Assembly: GCA_006386115.1 (NCBI GenBank)
Contig: VFIW01000019.1
Span: 538,843 to 602,842 of the forward strand
DNA length: 64,000 nucleotides
DNA from: Globisporangium splendens
Lineage: Eukaryota > Oomycota > Peronosporomycetes > Pythiales > Pythiaceae
Direction of reading: 5' to 3'
Shown: positions 50,601 to 62,207 of the stretch, piece after piece
How the letters are laid out: every line of letters begins with the position of its first letter
Position numbering within the stretch: position 1 is the stretch's first letter
Made by a program: the position numbers and the translations under genes
The notes under the pieces: generated by a model
The model's database searches: none
What the model was told of the DNA's origin: nothing
Seen by the model: the letters and a program-made list of their open reading frames with translations, nothing else

Positions 50601-52290
50601 GTTTAATGAACTTGCTGAGTTTCAACCGCAGTTCAAGTGGATTCCAGGAGAAAGCAACGACGTTGCAGACGCATTGTCGAGGAATCCAGACTTTGAGCAT
50701 AATGCTGCTCAAGTCAGTCTGAGTGAGCTTTTGGACGCTGCTCAGAATAGGGAAATCGTAGCAAGTGTGAAAGCTACAACTACCCCTTTGAAGACTTTGA
50801 TCAACAAGCGATATTCGTCAGATCAACGGCTTCAAGATATCTTGAAGAAACTCAAGAATGAGGAAGTAGTACCGAAGTACTCTTCACATGATGAACTTTT
50901 GTATTACCAAACCAAGGAAGATGAAGCTCCACGGTTGGTGATTCCAGATGATGAAGATTTGAAGAACCGTGTCGCCTATGAGAACCACGATGTGGTCACG
51001 GCAGGTCATCCTGGATATTTCAAGACCTATGTGGCCGTACAAAAGAAGTACTATTGGCCAAGAATGTACAAGTTCATCAAGCGATATGTGAACACTTGTG
51101 AATTGTGTCAGCGCAACAAGGCTCGTCAAATGAAGCCTCCAGGTCTTTTGAATCCACTGGAAATTCCATGTGGTAGATGGATGGATATTTCTATGGACTT
51201 TATGGTGTCCTTACCATCCACGAATAGCAATTTTGACGCTATAATGATCATAGTTGATCGACTAACGAAGCGATCAATGTTTATTCCGACCAAGACAACT
51301 GCAAGCGCTGAAGACACAGCAGAGTTGTTTATGAAGCACTACGTGAAAGATCATGGTTTGCCACGAACAATCGTATCCGACCGAGACACCAAGTTTACGT
51401 CAAAGTTGTGGCAACAAGTGATGACAATAATGGGAACAAAACACAATTTGTCATCAGCATTTCGTCCTCAAACAGATGGACAAACCGAGCGAACAAACAG
51501 GTTCGTTCAAGATTACCTCCGTGGTGTTGTTAATCCCTCGCAAAACGATTGGGATGACTATTTGCATCTTGCAGAATTCGCATACAACAGAAGAGTGCAT
51601 TCGTCGATTGGAATGTCACCGTTTGAAGCTGACCTCGGGTATACTCCATGCATGCCAGATGATGTGGCAATGGATCCTGAATTTCGTGAACTGTCTAAGT
51701 CAGCAAAAGAATTCGTTCTGAAACAAGAGGCAATGTTGAAGATCGCACAAGACGCGATTAGCGAAGCTCAAGATCGTATGAAGTCGTATTACGACAAGAA
51801 CCGACTTGTTCAAGACTTCGAAGTTGGTGACTATGTCCTTCTCGATGGGAAGAATTTGGACATTCGCCACAAGGGCTTTGCGCAGAGCAAGAAGCTTGCT
51901 CCACGATTCATCGGTCCGTACCAAATTGTGAAGAAGGTACATAAAGACTCGTATGAATTAGCTCTATCAAGAGAGCTCAAGTTGCACCCAGTATTTCACA
52001 CGTCGCTCCTCAAGCCATATGGCAAAGATGAATCTCGACAGCAGAAGATTCAAAAAGTTCTACTTGCAGACGGAAGTGAAGGTCAACTTGTTAAGGCCAT
52101 CCTTAACCACCGTAAACGCTACGGGAAGATGCAATACAAGATCTGGTGGCTGGGAGAAACGAAAAACCAGTCAACTTGGGAACCGTTGGAAAATCTCAAG
52201 CAAATTCCCGGACTCATTGAACAATACTGGAGTCGAAAGAAGGGAGGCGTCTTCTTAAAAGGAGGTCAAGTGACGGATGCGTCAGCTTAG
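47690..52290 (+). CDS. Gag-pol polyprotein of Ty3/gypsy element 3 (main part)
   Basis: One long frame, open from the nested insertion edge to TAG at 52290; the first internal Met is at 47809 and residue numbers below count from it. Gag has a Gln-rich start, a capsid-like region (EYVSRFQDLMSQ) and a zinc knuckle CNKCGIKGHISPDC at 254-267. The protease motif FIDNGCSLNGIS lies near 306, with D-N-G-C-S in place of DSGA. RT has YFDD at 691-694, RNase H RMDASN near 843, and the integrase zinc finger HPGYFKTY..CELCQ near 1067. The integrase Asp/Asp/Glu are in SMDF, SDRDTKF and TDGQTER, followed by RFIGPYQIV. A chromodomain (YKIWWLGETKNQSTWEP) sits near 1443. The last codons read into the 3' LTR. Apart from the nested insertion in gag no lesion is visible. 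Confidence 0.93.
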
Positions 52291-52632
52291 CTTCTCAAAG
52301 CTAAAGCGCGATTCGCATACGTCATTCGAAGAGATTGCAATGAACATTGATAGCATAAAAGCACGACAGAAAACAGAAATTGCGTATCATTGCACTCAAG
52401 TTAGTGGTGTAGTTTTTATTCGTAAATGAATCCAGTACGCAGTAGAAAAATGAAGCTAAGCGTAGGACACTAGTAAGCATGTCTATGAGGCACTCATGGC
52501 CACTGCTTTGCCACTCCATGTACGAGCAAGCGCTAGCAAACACCCTAACTATAAATCTCACTTTCCATTTTACCTTGATCCACTCAATTTCCATTCCAAG
52601 CATCGTATCCCAAAGCGCCTACTACTGTGACA
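52269..52632 (+). repeat. 3' LTR of Ty3/gypsy element 3
   Basis: 364 bp aligned to the 5' LTR; the first base is A instead of T (AGTGACGG). It shares with the solo LTR in LINE A the two variants that the 5' LTR lacks, and carries one private change (AAAGCGCG). A purine tract AAAAGGAGG precedes it. It is followed directly by CTGGAACG of LINE B. Confidence 0.95.
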
Positions 52633-54890
52633 CTGGAACGAAACCAGCTTGCATGTGATGGATAAGCCAAGGGAGCACAGTTCGTAATCTGGTTGCAAAT
52701 ATCCGTGTGAATATTTTGTAATCAGAGTTGAGGAGTGCAATTGGCGTGTAGTCCAGCGGCGACGCAGCAGAGACGGACTTTTTTATGCAGTGAATATGTG
52801 CTTCACTGAACGAACTTGGTAGAACGCATTCGGGTATCCACAAGTTGAAAAGTCGCTCGAATAGGCCGATAATCTCGTCACAGTGGTCTCTGTACCAGTC
52901 ATTGCCGAGTTCGTCAGGACCGTGAGCTTTGCCTCTCTTGCATTCCTTCACAGCCTGTTTAATTTCACTCGAATTGATCGGTTTGAGCAGGAAGCCTAAT
53001 CTGTCCGACGGGGGAATAGCTGTTCCTGGATCAAGGATTTGATCGATGTCAGTTTGCAGAGTGGGCGCCTGTTGCATGATTGATTTCCATCCTTCTCCCA
53101 TGTCGTCGGCAAGTTCTCGTGAACGCATGGGTCCGTAAGCAGCTGTGCCACCGAGCCTGAAGATAGTGTTGTCAAGGGACTTGGTCGAGATACGCTTGTA
53201 GAAGGATTTGCTCGTTTTTCGTTCATGATGCATGTGCTCCCGAAAAATGCGGTCCCGTTTCGAAGCCTGCCACTTAGATTTGCATTCTGCAATGGCACGA
53301 CGGATACTCGTGGCGGTGGTAAGAAACTCTTGCGACAACCCCACGTTTTGATCACTCACCGCTCCACCAGAGCGATCGAGCATCTGCGCTTCCGATTCTG
53401 AGAGGCGTCGTTGCAACCTCTGGATTTTCTTCTTGTATCCTTGATTCAATCTGGCGATGTACGATTTTTTAGCTTCAAGGTACCTGATCCTGAGCGCGAT
53501 CTTGGCTTCATCCCACCAATTTGCTGTGGCCAGAGCATAATCACGAGGCGAAGAGTAACGCCCACGTAATTCATCAAGTTGATCATGGGCTTTTTCGAAG
53601 AAATCTTTTCCAATACTCGCCGCGTGCGCCGCTGCATTCTTCGGAAGTGGATAGACAACTCGAGGTTTCTTGCTTTGGATCACCTTGTCAGGAGCAGCTA
53701 CTCGGACCGTGACTCCATTGTGATCGGAGAATGGACCAGCTACGCTTTGGTAGACGCTGCGAACCCAGTCGAGATGGTCATTGCTGCAGTACCACCGGTC
53801 GAGCCTACTGCTGGCACTGCCGCCTGAAGGCAGTGTATAGTAGTAGGTGTGATGCTGTCGATGGAATGCTTTGATGTCTCGTGTGTCCGTGGCGCGAAGA
53901 GCATCATCCTCAAGGGTATCAACAAGTTCAATTTCTGGAGCAGTTTCTTCAATTCCCTGGAATCGTGCACTTTGTTGTGGTTGTTGTGAGACCTGTCTGC
54001 CGTCTGGTTGAGAGTGCAATTAAAGTCTTCACCGCACAGAATGGGTCCATCATGTGACGAGAGGAGACCTGATAGTGCTCTGTAGAAAGCTTCCCTTGCA
54101 AATACGGTAGAAGGAGCGTAGTGTTGAGAAGTAACACCGTTTCACCACGCAACGTCACCATAGCTGCCATCCAGTGCGCATTCCACTGGTCCTGCTTATA
54201 TGGAGCCAGTGTAGGTATGCACGAATAGGGATTCAACAAGATCGCCACTCCTCCTTTGCGCTCGGTGGAAGCTGACCAAAGAGAGAGTCTGGGATCCGAC
54301 TCTTCTGATGGTTCCTGAAAACCCCAACTTCGACGAAATCTGGATTGCATCGATGCCACTTCGGTCTCCAGGACGTGCGTTTCTTGGAGAAAGACAATGT
54401 CCAATGATCCCGAGTCATCAGTCTGCCGAAAATGTGAAAACCACGCGTTCAGATTGGCGTCGGATTTGGAGAACCCCATCACATTCTGTGTGTGGAATCC
54501 AACAGTTAGCTCATGGCGAGCACTGATTGTCGCACTGCGCCTTCTGGGTCGGTGATTGTCACGACGAGCTTGGGTTGTGGGTTGATATGGTCGCAACGGT
54601 AGTCCATCGCCGGAATACGTTGATATGCCTTGTATTCCACGCTGTACTTCCGCCGGAGAGACAGTTGAGCCATCTCCCCCTGCTCGCACTGAACTGCCAC
54701 CAGGTACAGTGCGAGTTGAGGCACCATGGGTGCCTTTAGTTCTGATTGTGCCGCTGTTGGACCTCCAGCTCATGCTGGTGCGCCAATAGCGACCATGACG
54801 TCGTCGTGCCCACAATCGCATCAATTGCTGATTGAAGAGAAGACGAACGCTAATATTCTTCAGCTCGGGTTTCAGGCATAACGTGACCAA
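52633..54890 (-). pseudogene. LINE B ORF2, endonuclease and N-terminal RT
   Basis: The frame opens at about 54890, overlapping the end of ORF1 by about 40 bases. It contains the EEP endonuclease (ELTVGFHTQNVMGF, VFLQETHV), then the same one-base frameshift at DP/ILCGGDFN as in LINE A (near 54050). The downstream frame supplies LDRWYCS, GPFSDHNGV and the first RT motifs, ending GFVP at the LTR. The catalytic YADD part is absent. Confidence 0.88.
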
Positions 54891-57800
54891 CGGCTTCGTG
54901 CCTGGGGAACATGCTGGGCAGTAGAAGACTTATCACATTGAGAATTGCCCATTTGTCTGGGTCAATGGGTCGCGAGACGGTCGCGGTCAATAGGCTATCA
55001 TCTAGCTTTTCAAGTCTGTTCCATTGCTTGATGTTGTCAGTCATGGACCAACGAGCGGAGCCTTGCGGACAGGCGTCAACAGCCGATGCCCATTTCTTAC
55101 AAAAGGCTCGCACTTGCGCGCTAACTGCACCGTCAGCTGAGTGATGCCGGATTAATGCGCGTTGAGCTTGACTGTTTATGCTGTGCCCAAAGTCAAGAAG
55201 CTTTTTCACTGGGAACATGCGCAAGACCTCCAGTGGAAAAGGCAGTGCACAAATGAGCGCACTTAGAGCATCCACGTGACTGGGAATCCATCCAATCAAT
55301 TTGGAGACGTCGCTTGGATCAACTGAAGGCAAGCTGAATCTTCGATTTTGTCGAGTCGCCGTGGTCCAGTCGTGCATGGCTTTGTTGTTTGCACGAAAAT
55401 GCTGTCTTCGAAGGGCTTGTTCAGCAGCCGTCAATTGTTCGAGCTCCTCTTTCGATCCAACCAATCGTCCAACCAGAGACTTGCGTACTTGCCCATCGTC
55501 CTGGACAGAGTGAGACGGTGAGGACGGAGGCGTCTCAAATTCGCTGCTTTCACTGTCGTTGGAAAAGGTTGACTCTTGACTGGCCTCGGATTGACCTGGT
55601 GTCGTTGAAGCCGCTGCTTTTAAAACTGAGGACGCAAGTTCTGGGATCTTTCGTGCCCGTGGCCGATTTAACGTATGAGTGTGGGAGTCTGGTTCTCGCT
55701 CCGGTTCCTGGAATCGATGTTCATCATCCGTCGACCCTGTACCTAGTCCACTACCCATCGCCGCATTGATTTCTGGCCCGGAGCCAAAGACACTCGTTGG
55801 GTCTGCATCTCGAGATTCAGTTGAGTCAATGTGTCCAAAATCTTGGTCAGCGCTACCTGGAGTTGGCTGGTTCATCGAGGGAGGACCATTGCCTGCGTCC
55901 TCGGTACCATTTTGACTGCGCATTTCCTGGTGAAAGGCTTTAGTCACCTCTGCTGGCAGAGGGAGAGCGGCTTGACCATTTGGCGGGGTCACAGCACCTC
56001 CCGTCAGATCTTGCAAGTGCATCGTGGAATCCATCGACGTGGAATCCGCCAAGGACATCGTGACATCGAAGTGCGAGGGATCTTCAGAGCACCCAGAGGT
56101 GGTATCAGCTGATGGCTCCGATGATGGTTGCTGGTTTGCCGATCCATTATCTCTAGACGCTGAGGGAAATGACTTCGAGCCGGGCTGGCTCGTTCTTGAT
56201 TGCTCCTCGTCTTGAGTCTGCGCAGTGGGACTGTGCTCGTGGACGACATGAGCTTTGACAAACTCCCTGAGTTTCGTATAAGCAAGGTCTTGATCTCCTT
56301 GGCTTTCGGTATTCTCCGCGGGAGATGATCCTGAAGCAGCTGTCGTAGAAGCCTTGTTCCCAGCATGCTGATCGCCATCCTTGGGACCCAAATTCTTAGC
56401 TTTGGCTCGCTTCTTGAGTAAATCGAGTTGCCTTTTCGCTCGATTTTTGGCGTTCTTGGCCTCCTGGAGGATCAGAGATGCGGCTGCTGCTTCTTTTGCT
56501 GTCACACGTTGCTGCAAATCAAGCAATTCAATCTGGCGTTGGAAATGTCCAGCTTCACGATTCGCAGATGAAGATTCCTCATCACGACCACTGGTGTCTG
56601 CCTCCTTGTGTTCGTCTCGATCGAGAGCAAAACTGTGCGCTTTGGCTGAAACGTCATGGAATTTACGTTTTGCAGTCGCAGCCGCTGCAGCAGCTGCGGT
56701 GTGCGCGGAACACGCTTTGGACAGATGCTCCTTAGCAATGTCTAATGTTGCCTGAGCAGCGCTTAAGCGGGCGTCGATAGCAACCTTTTGCTTCGCTTGA
56801 GTGGAGTTTGCTTGTACTCCATCAAGCACAGAATCAGCTGAAGAAAGATTCCCAGCCAGAATGGACTCAAGTTCAAGTTCGCGCTTCTTTCGAGCCTGGA
56901 GAGCCTTGCGGTTGCTCTGACCGTTAGAAGCCTTGACACTTGTCTCTGGAGACCCGGTACCAATGCTACCAGAGCTGGCTACTGTTCCAGGAGATGTGCC
57001 AACAACAGAAGTCAGCTTTGGAGCAGCCTTTAAGATTCCGCCTTTTGGCGCTCGTCTACCAGCTGATGCCGCGTCAGAAGCTGGATGGGGTTGCCCTTTC
57101 GACGCCGGTGAACTCTTCACTGGTGTGGTCGCTGAGGTTGAAATCGTGGATTTCATCGCCCCCTTCGGTTTCTTGAGGTTGGCTGGATCGAACCATTCTG
57201 CCTCCGACGGCGTAACCGATTGAGCGTCTGTTGCAGAATTGACCACTGCTGCCACTGCTGCAGTGCCGGTGCTGCTATTCGAGTCAGTAGGTTGGAGCAT
57301 CTCAGAGAGCAGCGCTTTCTCAGTTGCCTTGCTCTTCAGGTTGGCCATGACTTTGCCCAAACTATTGGAGAGATTGCCAATGTACTTTTGTCGGACTTCA
57401 AGAGACATGTGCTGTAGCTCAAATTTCGACATTTCCTTGGCTTGCTTGATTTCTGGTTCGAAGTCGCGACGAAATTGCATCTGACGATCTCCAGGAGCTC
57501 GAGTACACTTGCTTTTTGGGTGCGAGGGGTCGAAGCACTGAAAGCAAGGGATTCGGCTGTACCGTTGATGATGATGAACGAAGATCGAAAACCCTTGAGC
57601 AGAGATGTGGGTGACATCTTTGAGCTGAGGGGGACATTCCTCGGAATTGAAGATAACGACCCAGAAATTAGAGTCGTATGCGCCATCCCGTGCTCGCGGC
57701 GCGCGCGCAATGGACACGACTTCACATTCGGTGCTCAATGCTATCAGTTGGCCGACAATGTCATTGCCTAAGCCAGGAGCTACAACACGGACTTGATATT

Positions 57801-58438
57801 GTAGTGCATCCGTTTGGCGGGGGATAACATTGTCGATATCGCATCGATCATCTTCTTCCTCAAGCTTGGCGGTGCTCAGGAGAACGAGTTTTTTCGTTGC
57901 GAAGTTTAATTTCTCGTCGATGCCACTTCGTTGCGATGGACCGCTCCTTGGCAATGAAGGTCAATCGCCGAGTCGCCGCAGTGTAGTACAAACGCTTGAC
58001 ATTCTGAATCCACTCGCACAGATTCTTATAACCTGCAGAGCCGGCTGGCTCGGATGCAAGCAATTGCATAAGAATTGTCTTTTCCGCGATGTGTTCAGGC
58101 ATCAAGATGCGCGGAGGGACCACAGCAACGACTGTGCCTTCGAGGCAGTCTTCAAAGAATTTGACATAGGCCATGCGTTGGAGGAAAGTGTGGGTATAAG
58201 CGAGGAATGCAGGAGGCGCGTCTAAGACGAGAGCACCCATAATCCAGGCATTCAACGCTTCTTCTTCGGCCGGCACCATCTTGCGTAGGTCATCATCGGG
58301 TTTAGTCTTCCATGGACGTGTAGCGATCTTGGTCAATCGCTGAACCCATGCACGATGACGCGCTTCACGCACCGCGGCATCAGTCCGAGTGTTGTTCTCT
58401 GGGTGAGCAGATGAGATGATAAGAAATCTATTGAACAT
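54850..58438 (-). pseudogene. LINE B ORF1, Gag-like nucleic-acid-binding protein, frameshifted near its start
   Basis: The first 180 codons (ATG at 58438) and the following frame (57954 or about 57905 down to 54850) overlap. The natural reading appears to be IAKERSIATKWH in the first frame continuing as DEKLNFATKKLVLL in the second, which requires a one-base shift near 57905. The long second part has a zinc knuckle CFQCFDPSHPKSKC about 137 residues in, preceded by an RRM-like stretch (NFWVVIFNSEE, GFSIFVHHH). A Ser/Lys/Ala-rich region follows with long helices (LDLQQRVTAKEAAAASLIL), and then a Leu-rich C-terminus. Such ORF1 proteins bind LINE RNA. A large size (over 1100 residues) is unusual for LINE ORF1. 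Apart from the one shift no stop is seen. Confidence 0.75.
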
Positions 58439-58645
58439 AAAGTTTAAGATTTCCCGGGGAAGAGAATTGGTAGGTTCTCAGCTATCATATCCTGCCGTAA
58501 CACAAGCATTCTCACACTTGCGTCCGGGGTTTTCGTGATTTCTAGTTTTTATGTCATTTATTTTCTTCGTGTGGGCGCATCGTCACTTGTGGGTTTCATT
58601 GCGAGGGGTCTTGGTGCGGCAGAGCCGGTTGGCTTTGTCACGGGG

Positions 58646-58802
58646 GTCTTGAGCTGCGCGGTGTGGTGGCCGCAAACAGCGGGGGTCTTGTGCTGCGCGG
58701 TGTGGTGGCCGCAGACAGCGGGGGGCTTGTGCTGTGCGGTGTGGTGGTCGCAAACAGCGGGGGTCTTGTGCTGCGCGGTGTGGTGGCCGCAAACAGCGGG
58801 GG
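58646..58802. repeat. 39-bp GC-rich minisatellite upstream of LINE B
   Basis: Four tandem copies of a 39-bp unit (starts at 58646, 58685, 58724, 58763), each containing GCGGTGTGGTGGCCGC and CAGCGGGG. It lies about 210 bp upstream of the LINE B ORF1 start. It may be the tandem 5'-UTR promoter units known from some LINEs, or an unrelated satellite. Open frames across it on either strand are a by-product of the 39-bp period. Confidence 0.85.
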
Positions 58803-59047
58803 GTCTTGTGCTGCGTCGCTTGTTAGCGACGTTGCCGGTTCGTTGTGCTGTGTGACGATTGGTCACATACAGCGGGTCAATAGTCGTGCTCAAATTGGTC
58901 GTGCATTCCATTCCTCACCACACCAGGGCCTCCAAGAAGGAGGGATTCTCTCCCTGGGATGGGCCGGCCCAAACTGGACCGCTGAGGCTGGAACTGGACC
59001 GCTTGTGCTTGACTTGGAATATTGGAGAATTCTCTCTGGGTGAGCAG
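58803..59047. other. Short segment between LINE B and LINE C
   Basis: About 245 bp with no gene. Its right end holds TCTCTGGGTGAGCAG (59033-59047), whose reverse complement reappears at 62189-62203 next to LINE D. Confidence 0.6.
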
Positions 59048-62000
59048 AGAGAGAGAGAGAAGGTAATTCTATTTAACTTATGATCTACATACAGTTTAAG
59101 AATTCCGGAGTCTCATTAACACTGCTGACAGTGAGGTGTTTCTAAGTTTTGACGGTGTGGCACCAATATCATTGTCGAGTAGAACTGCGACTTGGGACAT
59201 AAGAATTTGATCGTTCCCCCGCGATTCATCGGTGAGTATCTTCGCACTCTTGGAGTTCATTGCCATGTTGGCGAGAAGATCGGCCATTTTGTTTTGTTCT
59301 CGTTTTGTGTGATTCCAGGAGATCCACGCAAAGTTGACGATGGTTTGATTTACCCGAACTGCTAGTGGCTGCAACTCGGTCTGGCGTATTGAGGAGAACC
59401 CGTTCTGGGATGCGATAATCATTTGGCTATCTCCGAAGACTTCCAACTTGACTTCATAGTGCTGTAGGTAGTGTGCACTGTATGCCAGGCCATCTTTCAG
59501 CGCGCTGTATTCGCACCGGTTGTTCGTGACTTCTGGTCCCATGTACGCATAGCCGCATGCTTTGAGTTCCCATCGATTGGTGCGTTCATTCAGGAGGATG
59601 AGTGCCCATCCACTGCCTCCTGGACCTGGGTTGCCGCGTGCACCTCCATCGAAATACAAACGCGCCGTCGCCCATGCTTCCAGTTGGCGCGACAAGTCTT
59701 GTCTCTCCAGTACGCTGAGCAGTTGGCTCAGGCAAGTTGCATTGATCTTTTCTCCTTTGAGCGTTCTCATCCGATGAGCCACAGCTCGCACTTGCATCAC
59801 ACACGCTGTCCACACACGCTGTCCACACACGCTTGGTGCTTTCTTCGATAGTGACGTGTTGCTGTTCATGCACTATTTCCACTCTCGTTCTCCATAGCAG
59901 TACTGGGATGCTTGATGTGACGATAAACCAGAGTTTCTGTAGTGCTGTCGAGTGTTCCGGAGTAATGAACCCGAAGCTCTTTTCCAATTCCCGGAGCAAA
60001 GATCGTTGACCTGGCGGGGCTGTGCGGCTAGCAATATGAGGCAGGAAGAGATTGAGTGCTTGCTCCGTCAATGTTCGACCAATCCATCGCCCGAGGAAGG
60101 CCATCCACGCAGCTTGTGCTCGCTTGCAACTCCAGACTATGTGTGAGATAGTTTCTTTTGTTTCCCCACATCCGGCATTGCTTGGACACGCCGAAGACTC
60201 GATCCTTCCCGGATGGAACAGGTTGAGCTGCATCGCAGAAATCCGGTATGTCGTCCACATCTGATACGGTGTAAGACATCCTCGTTGTTTCCATAGATCT
60301 GCTGGGAGTCGGTACTGCACATGACTGTACCACCGATCGGTTTTCGCGACTTCGTTGAGCTTGTCTACGAGTACTCCGAGACCTTGATACAGCTTGCTGT
60401 GCAGCCTCCGTGTTCGCGCTCGGTCAATTGTCTTCTGGATGCTGTTTGGGGGAGTACGTTCATGCACCAGCCACGGACAATGCGTCGTGAACGGGTGCGG
60501 TTTGAATGTCCACCCTACAGTTTTTATTTCTTCTTCGATCATTGCAACGTCTTGTTGGCAAGTAGCATCCCCGGTCCAGTCGGTCACTGTCCAGAGAACT
60601 CCATTTGCTTGCCGTTGCATCTGAATGTAGTCCGTGTGGCTCCTCTCCGATACTGGCATCGCGATGATGGTTCCCATGCCGTTGCTGATCCACTTGTACT
60701 CTCGTTTTGTGGGTTTCCTGCTCCACGGCTCCTGGTGACTGATTAGCTGGTTGCCTGCATCGATTTCTATCTCCGGTGAGCATAGAATGATGCTGGTTAC
60801 GAGTTTTCGCAGGACGGCCCTTCGTTTGGACGTGAGAGTCGCCGTCATGGTTGGTAGCCGCACGGAGAACACTCGCTCTTCTTCCCTTTTCACGTTGAAG
60901 CTGGCCAAATTGCATTCCTTCAGGAAAGAAACCGTTTTGACCGTGTACTGCTCGCCTTGGCTGTCGATTATCCAGGGGTTGTCGTTCCACTGGAAGGATG
61001 GCCAGAACGCTCGAGTCTCTTCCGATAGCTGATGTATCGTCTGCTCAGGTTTTCTCCCAAAGCACACACCTACACGTCCGTCTGATCTCCACTCGAGGTC
61101 CACGGTCGGTAGCAAGGATTCCATCTGCCGCTTTAGATCGTCTTTCCACGCGGGATTGCGTCCCTCTGCAGCCACCAGGTCTTCACCGAGATACTCCCAC
61201 CCGAGTCTGTGGATATTGTTCGTCTGGTACAGCCTTGTCTGTGCGTGCTGGCTTCGCTCCTTGGGTGAGATCGCGCAGCATCCCCAGTTTTGACTTTTGT
61301 CCTGATGAACCTGTTCATGCCAAGCTTCTGTATACCTGTCTCGCACTCGCTGTAGCCACCGAGTTGTCCGCCGCATCGCTTGTCGCTTTATTGCCAGAGG
61401 TATTGAATAGAGACCAATACCTCCTTCCTTGACCGGCAGGTAGAGCAGGGAAGGACTCACCTTGTGCCGAGTGTCGATTTCCACAAAAATTGCTTTTGTA
61501 GATTCACTAGCTGGTCCACGACCTTCGCTGGGGGGCTTGATATAGCCGGCAGTGAACAGAATCGATGGCAGCAAGACCGAATTCAGTAGAAGCACTCTCC
61601 CCACCACACTGTTGGAGACTTTGGTCGCGATGATCAGTCTTGTTCGGAGCTTTTGCAGGCGGTCCTCCCAATTAGCTTGCGTGATGTTCCCGGTTCCTAT
61701 TTGGATGCCAAGGTACCTCACCGTCTCTCCATGCTTCAGGATTGGAATGCCGCATCTTTGTTCTTGGACTACTGCTGTGTTGAGACAGATGTCGCTGCTT
61801 TTCGTTGGTTGCACGTGCAGACCTGATTGCTGGCCAAACTCGGTCAGCAGCTGCATCAGCCGAGGCAGCTGTTTCCCTTGTTTCAAAAAGACAGCAGAGT
61901 CGTCAACGAAGGTCGAAATAAGATGGGGTTCTGCTCCGGATTTGGTCACACGAATCCCTTCCAGATAGGGGTCATGTTGTGCCCCAAGACTCAAGCAAGA

Positions 62001-62188
62001 ACCAATCAAGAGCCAGCGTCCCATCCTCAGTAACCAGCTGTTTTCGGAGTTTCGACCAATGACGGAGCCTCCTCCTGAACAGCCTCCTGATGGTGGCGGT
62101 ACGAATTCCGCATGTTCTGGTTGGGATCCCCATCGCGTTGAAGAAATAAAAAGAGGCATGATGGGCCAGACACCGCCTCAGCCTGATG
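59048..62188 (-). mobile_element. LINE C: second LINE family, 5'-truncated, minus strand
   Basis: A minus-strand LINE fragment with partial RT, the connecting region and RNase H. It is unrelated at sequence level to LINE A/B, although the layout is the same. The 3' end on the minus strand runs into an A/T-rich stretch and a (CT)n tail at 59048-59060. LINE D is an inverted copy of the section 60000-61825. It is not intact: the RT fingers are missing and there are frameshifts. Confidence 0.88.
59096..62160 (-). pseudogene. LINE C ORF2: RT remnant, zinc region, RNase H
   Basis: The RT part is damaged at its 5' end: FFNAMGIPTRTC is in one frame, and the RQGxP block is replaced by a short jump to DPYLEGIRV. 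It then keeps STFVDDSAVFL (FVDD catalytic motif) and LGIQIG. A one-base shift in a C run near 61530 and another near the codons for DTRHK compensate each other. The middle holds the Cys/His segment CPSNAGCGETKETISHIVWSC. A 13-nt tandem duplication (CTGTCCACACACG twice, about 59801-59826) shifts the frame before RNase H, which then reads in another frame: LYFDGGARGNPGPGGSGWAL, RCEYSAL, VFGDSQMII, NKMADLLANM. All four acidic RNase H positions are kept. Confidence 0.85.
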
Positions 62189-62207
62189 CTGCTCACCCAG
62201 AGAAGGG

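Larger units (their letters stand above)
37921..52632 (+). mobile_element. Ty3/gypsy LTR retrotransposon 3 (chromovirus-like), split by nested element 2
   Basis: A 14.7-kb span containing 5' LTR 37921-38284, primer binding site, ORF0 (38764-39066), gag start (39120), a nested 8.5-kb element, the rest of gag-pol to 52290 and 3' LTR 52269-52632. Without the nested element it is about 6.2 kb, normal for Ty3/gypsy. The polyprotein is open throughout apart from the nest. The left flank (GAGGCGC) and right flank (CTGGAACG, LINE B sequence) do not form a TSD, and the two LTRs differ, so the element looks like a recombinant of two insertions. Confidence 0.93.
52633..58440 (-). mobile_element. LINE B: 5' half of a LINE of the A family, cut by the LTR of element 3
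   Basis: The minus-strand LINE sequence from the ORF1 start to the RT motif GFVP. It is almost identical to LINE A over 34627-36731 but extends further 5' with ORF1. Its 3' half (rest of RT, RNase H) is missing; the 3' LTR of element 3 stands at exactly the LINE position where the solo LTR stands in LINE A. Inactive. The true 5' end is uncertain; 39-bp repeats lie about 200 bp upstream of ORF1. Confidence 0.9.

Noticed and set aside
58558..58911. A minus-strand frame with repeated HHTAQHK-like text
   Set aside because: It is produced by the 39-bp tandem repeat, whose length is a multiple of three; no sign of a gene.
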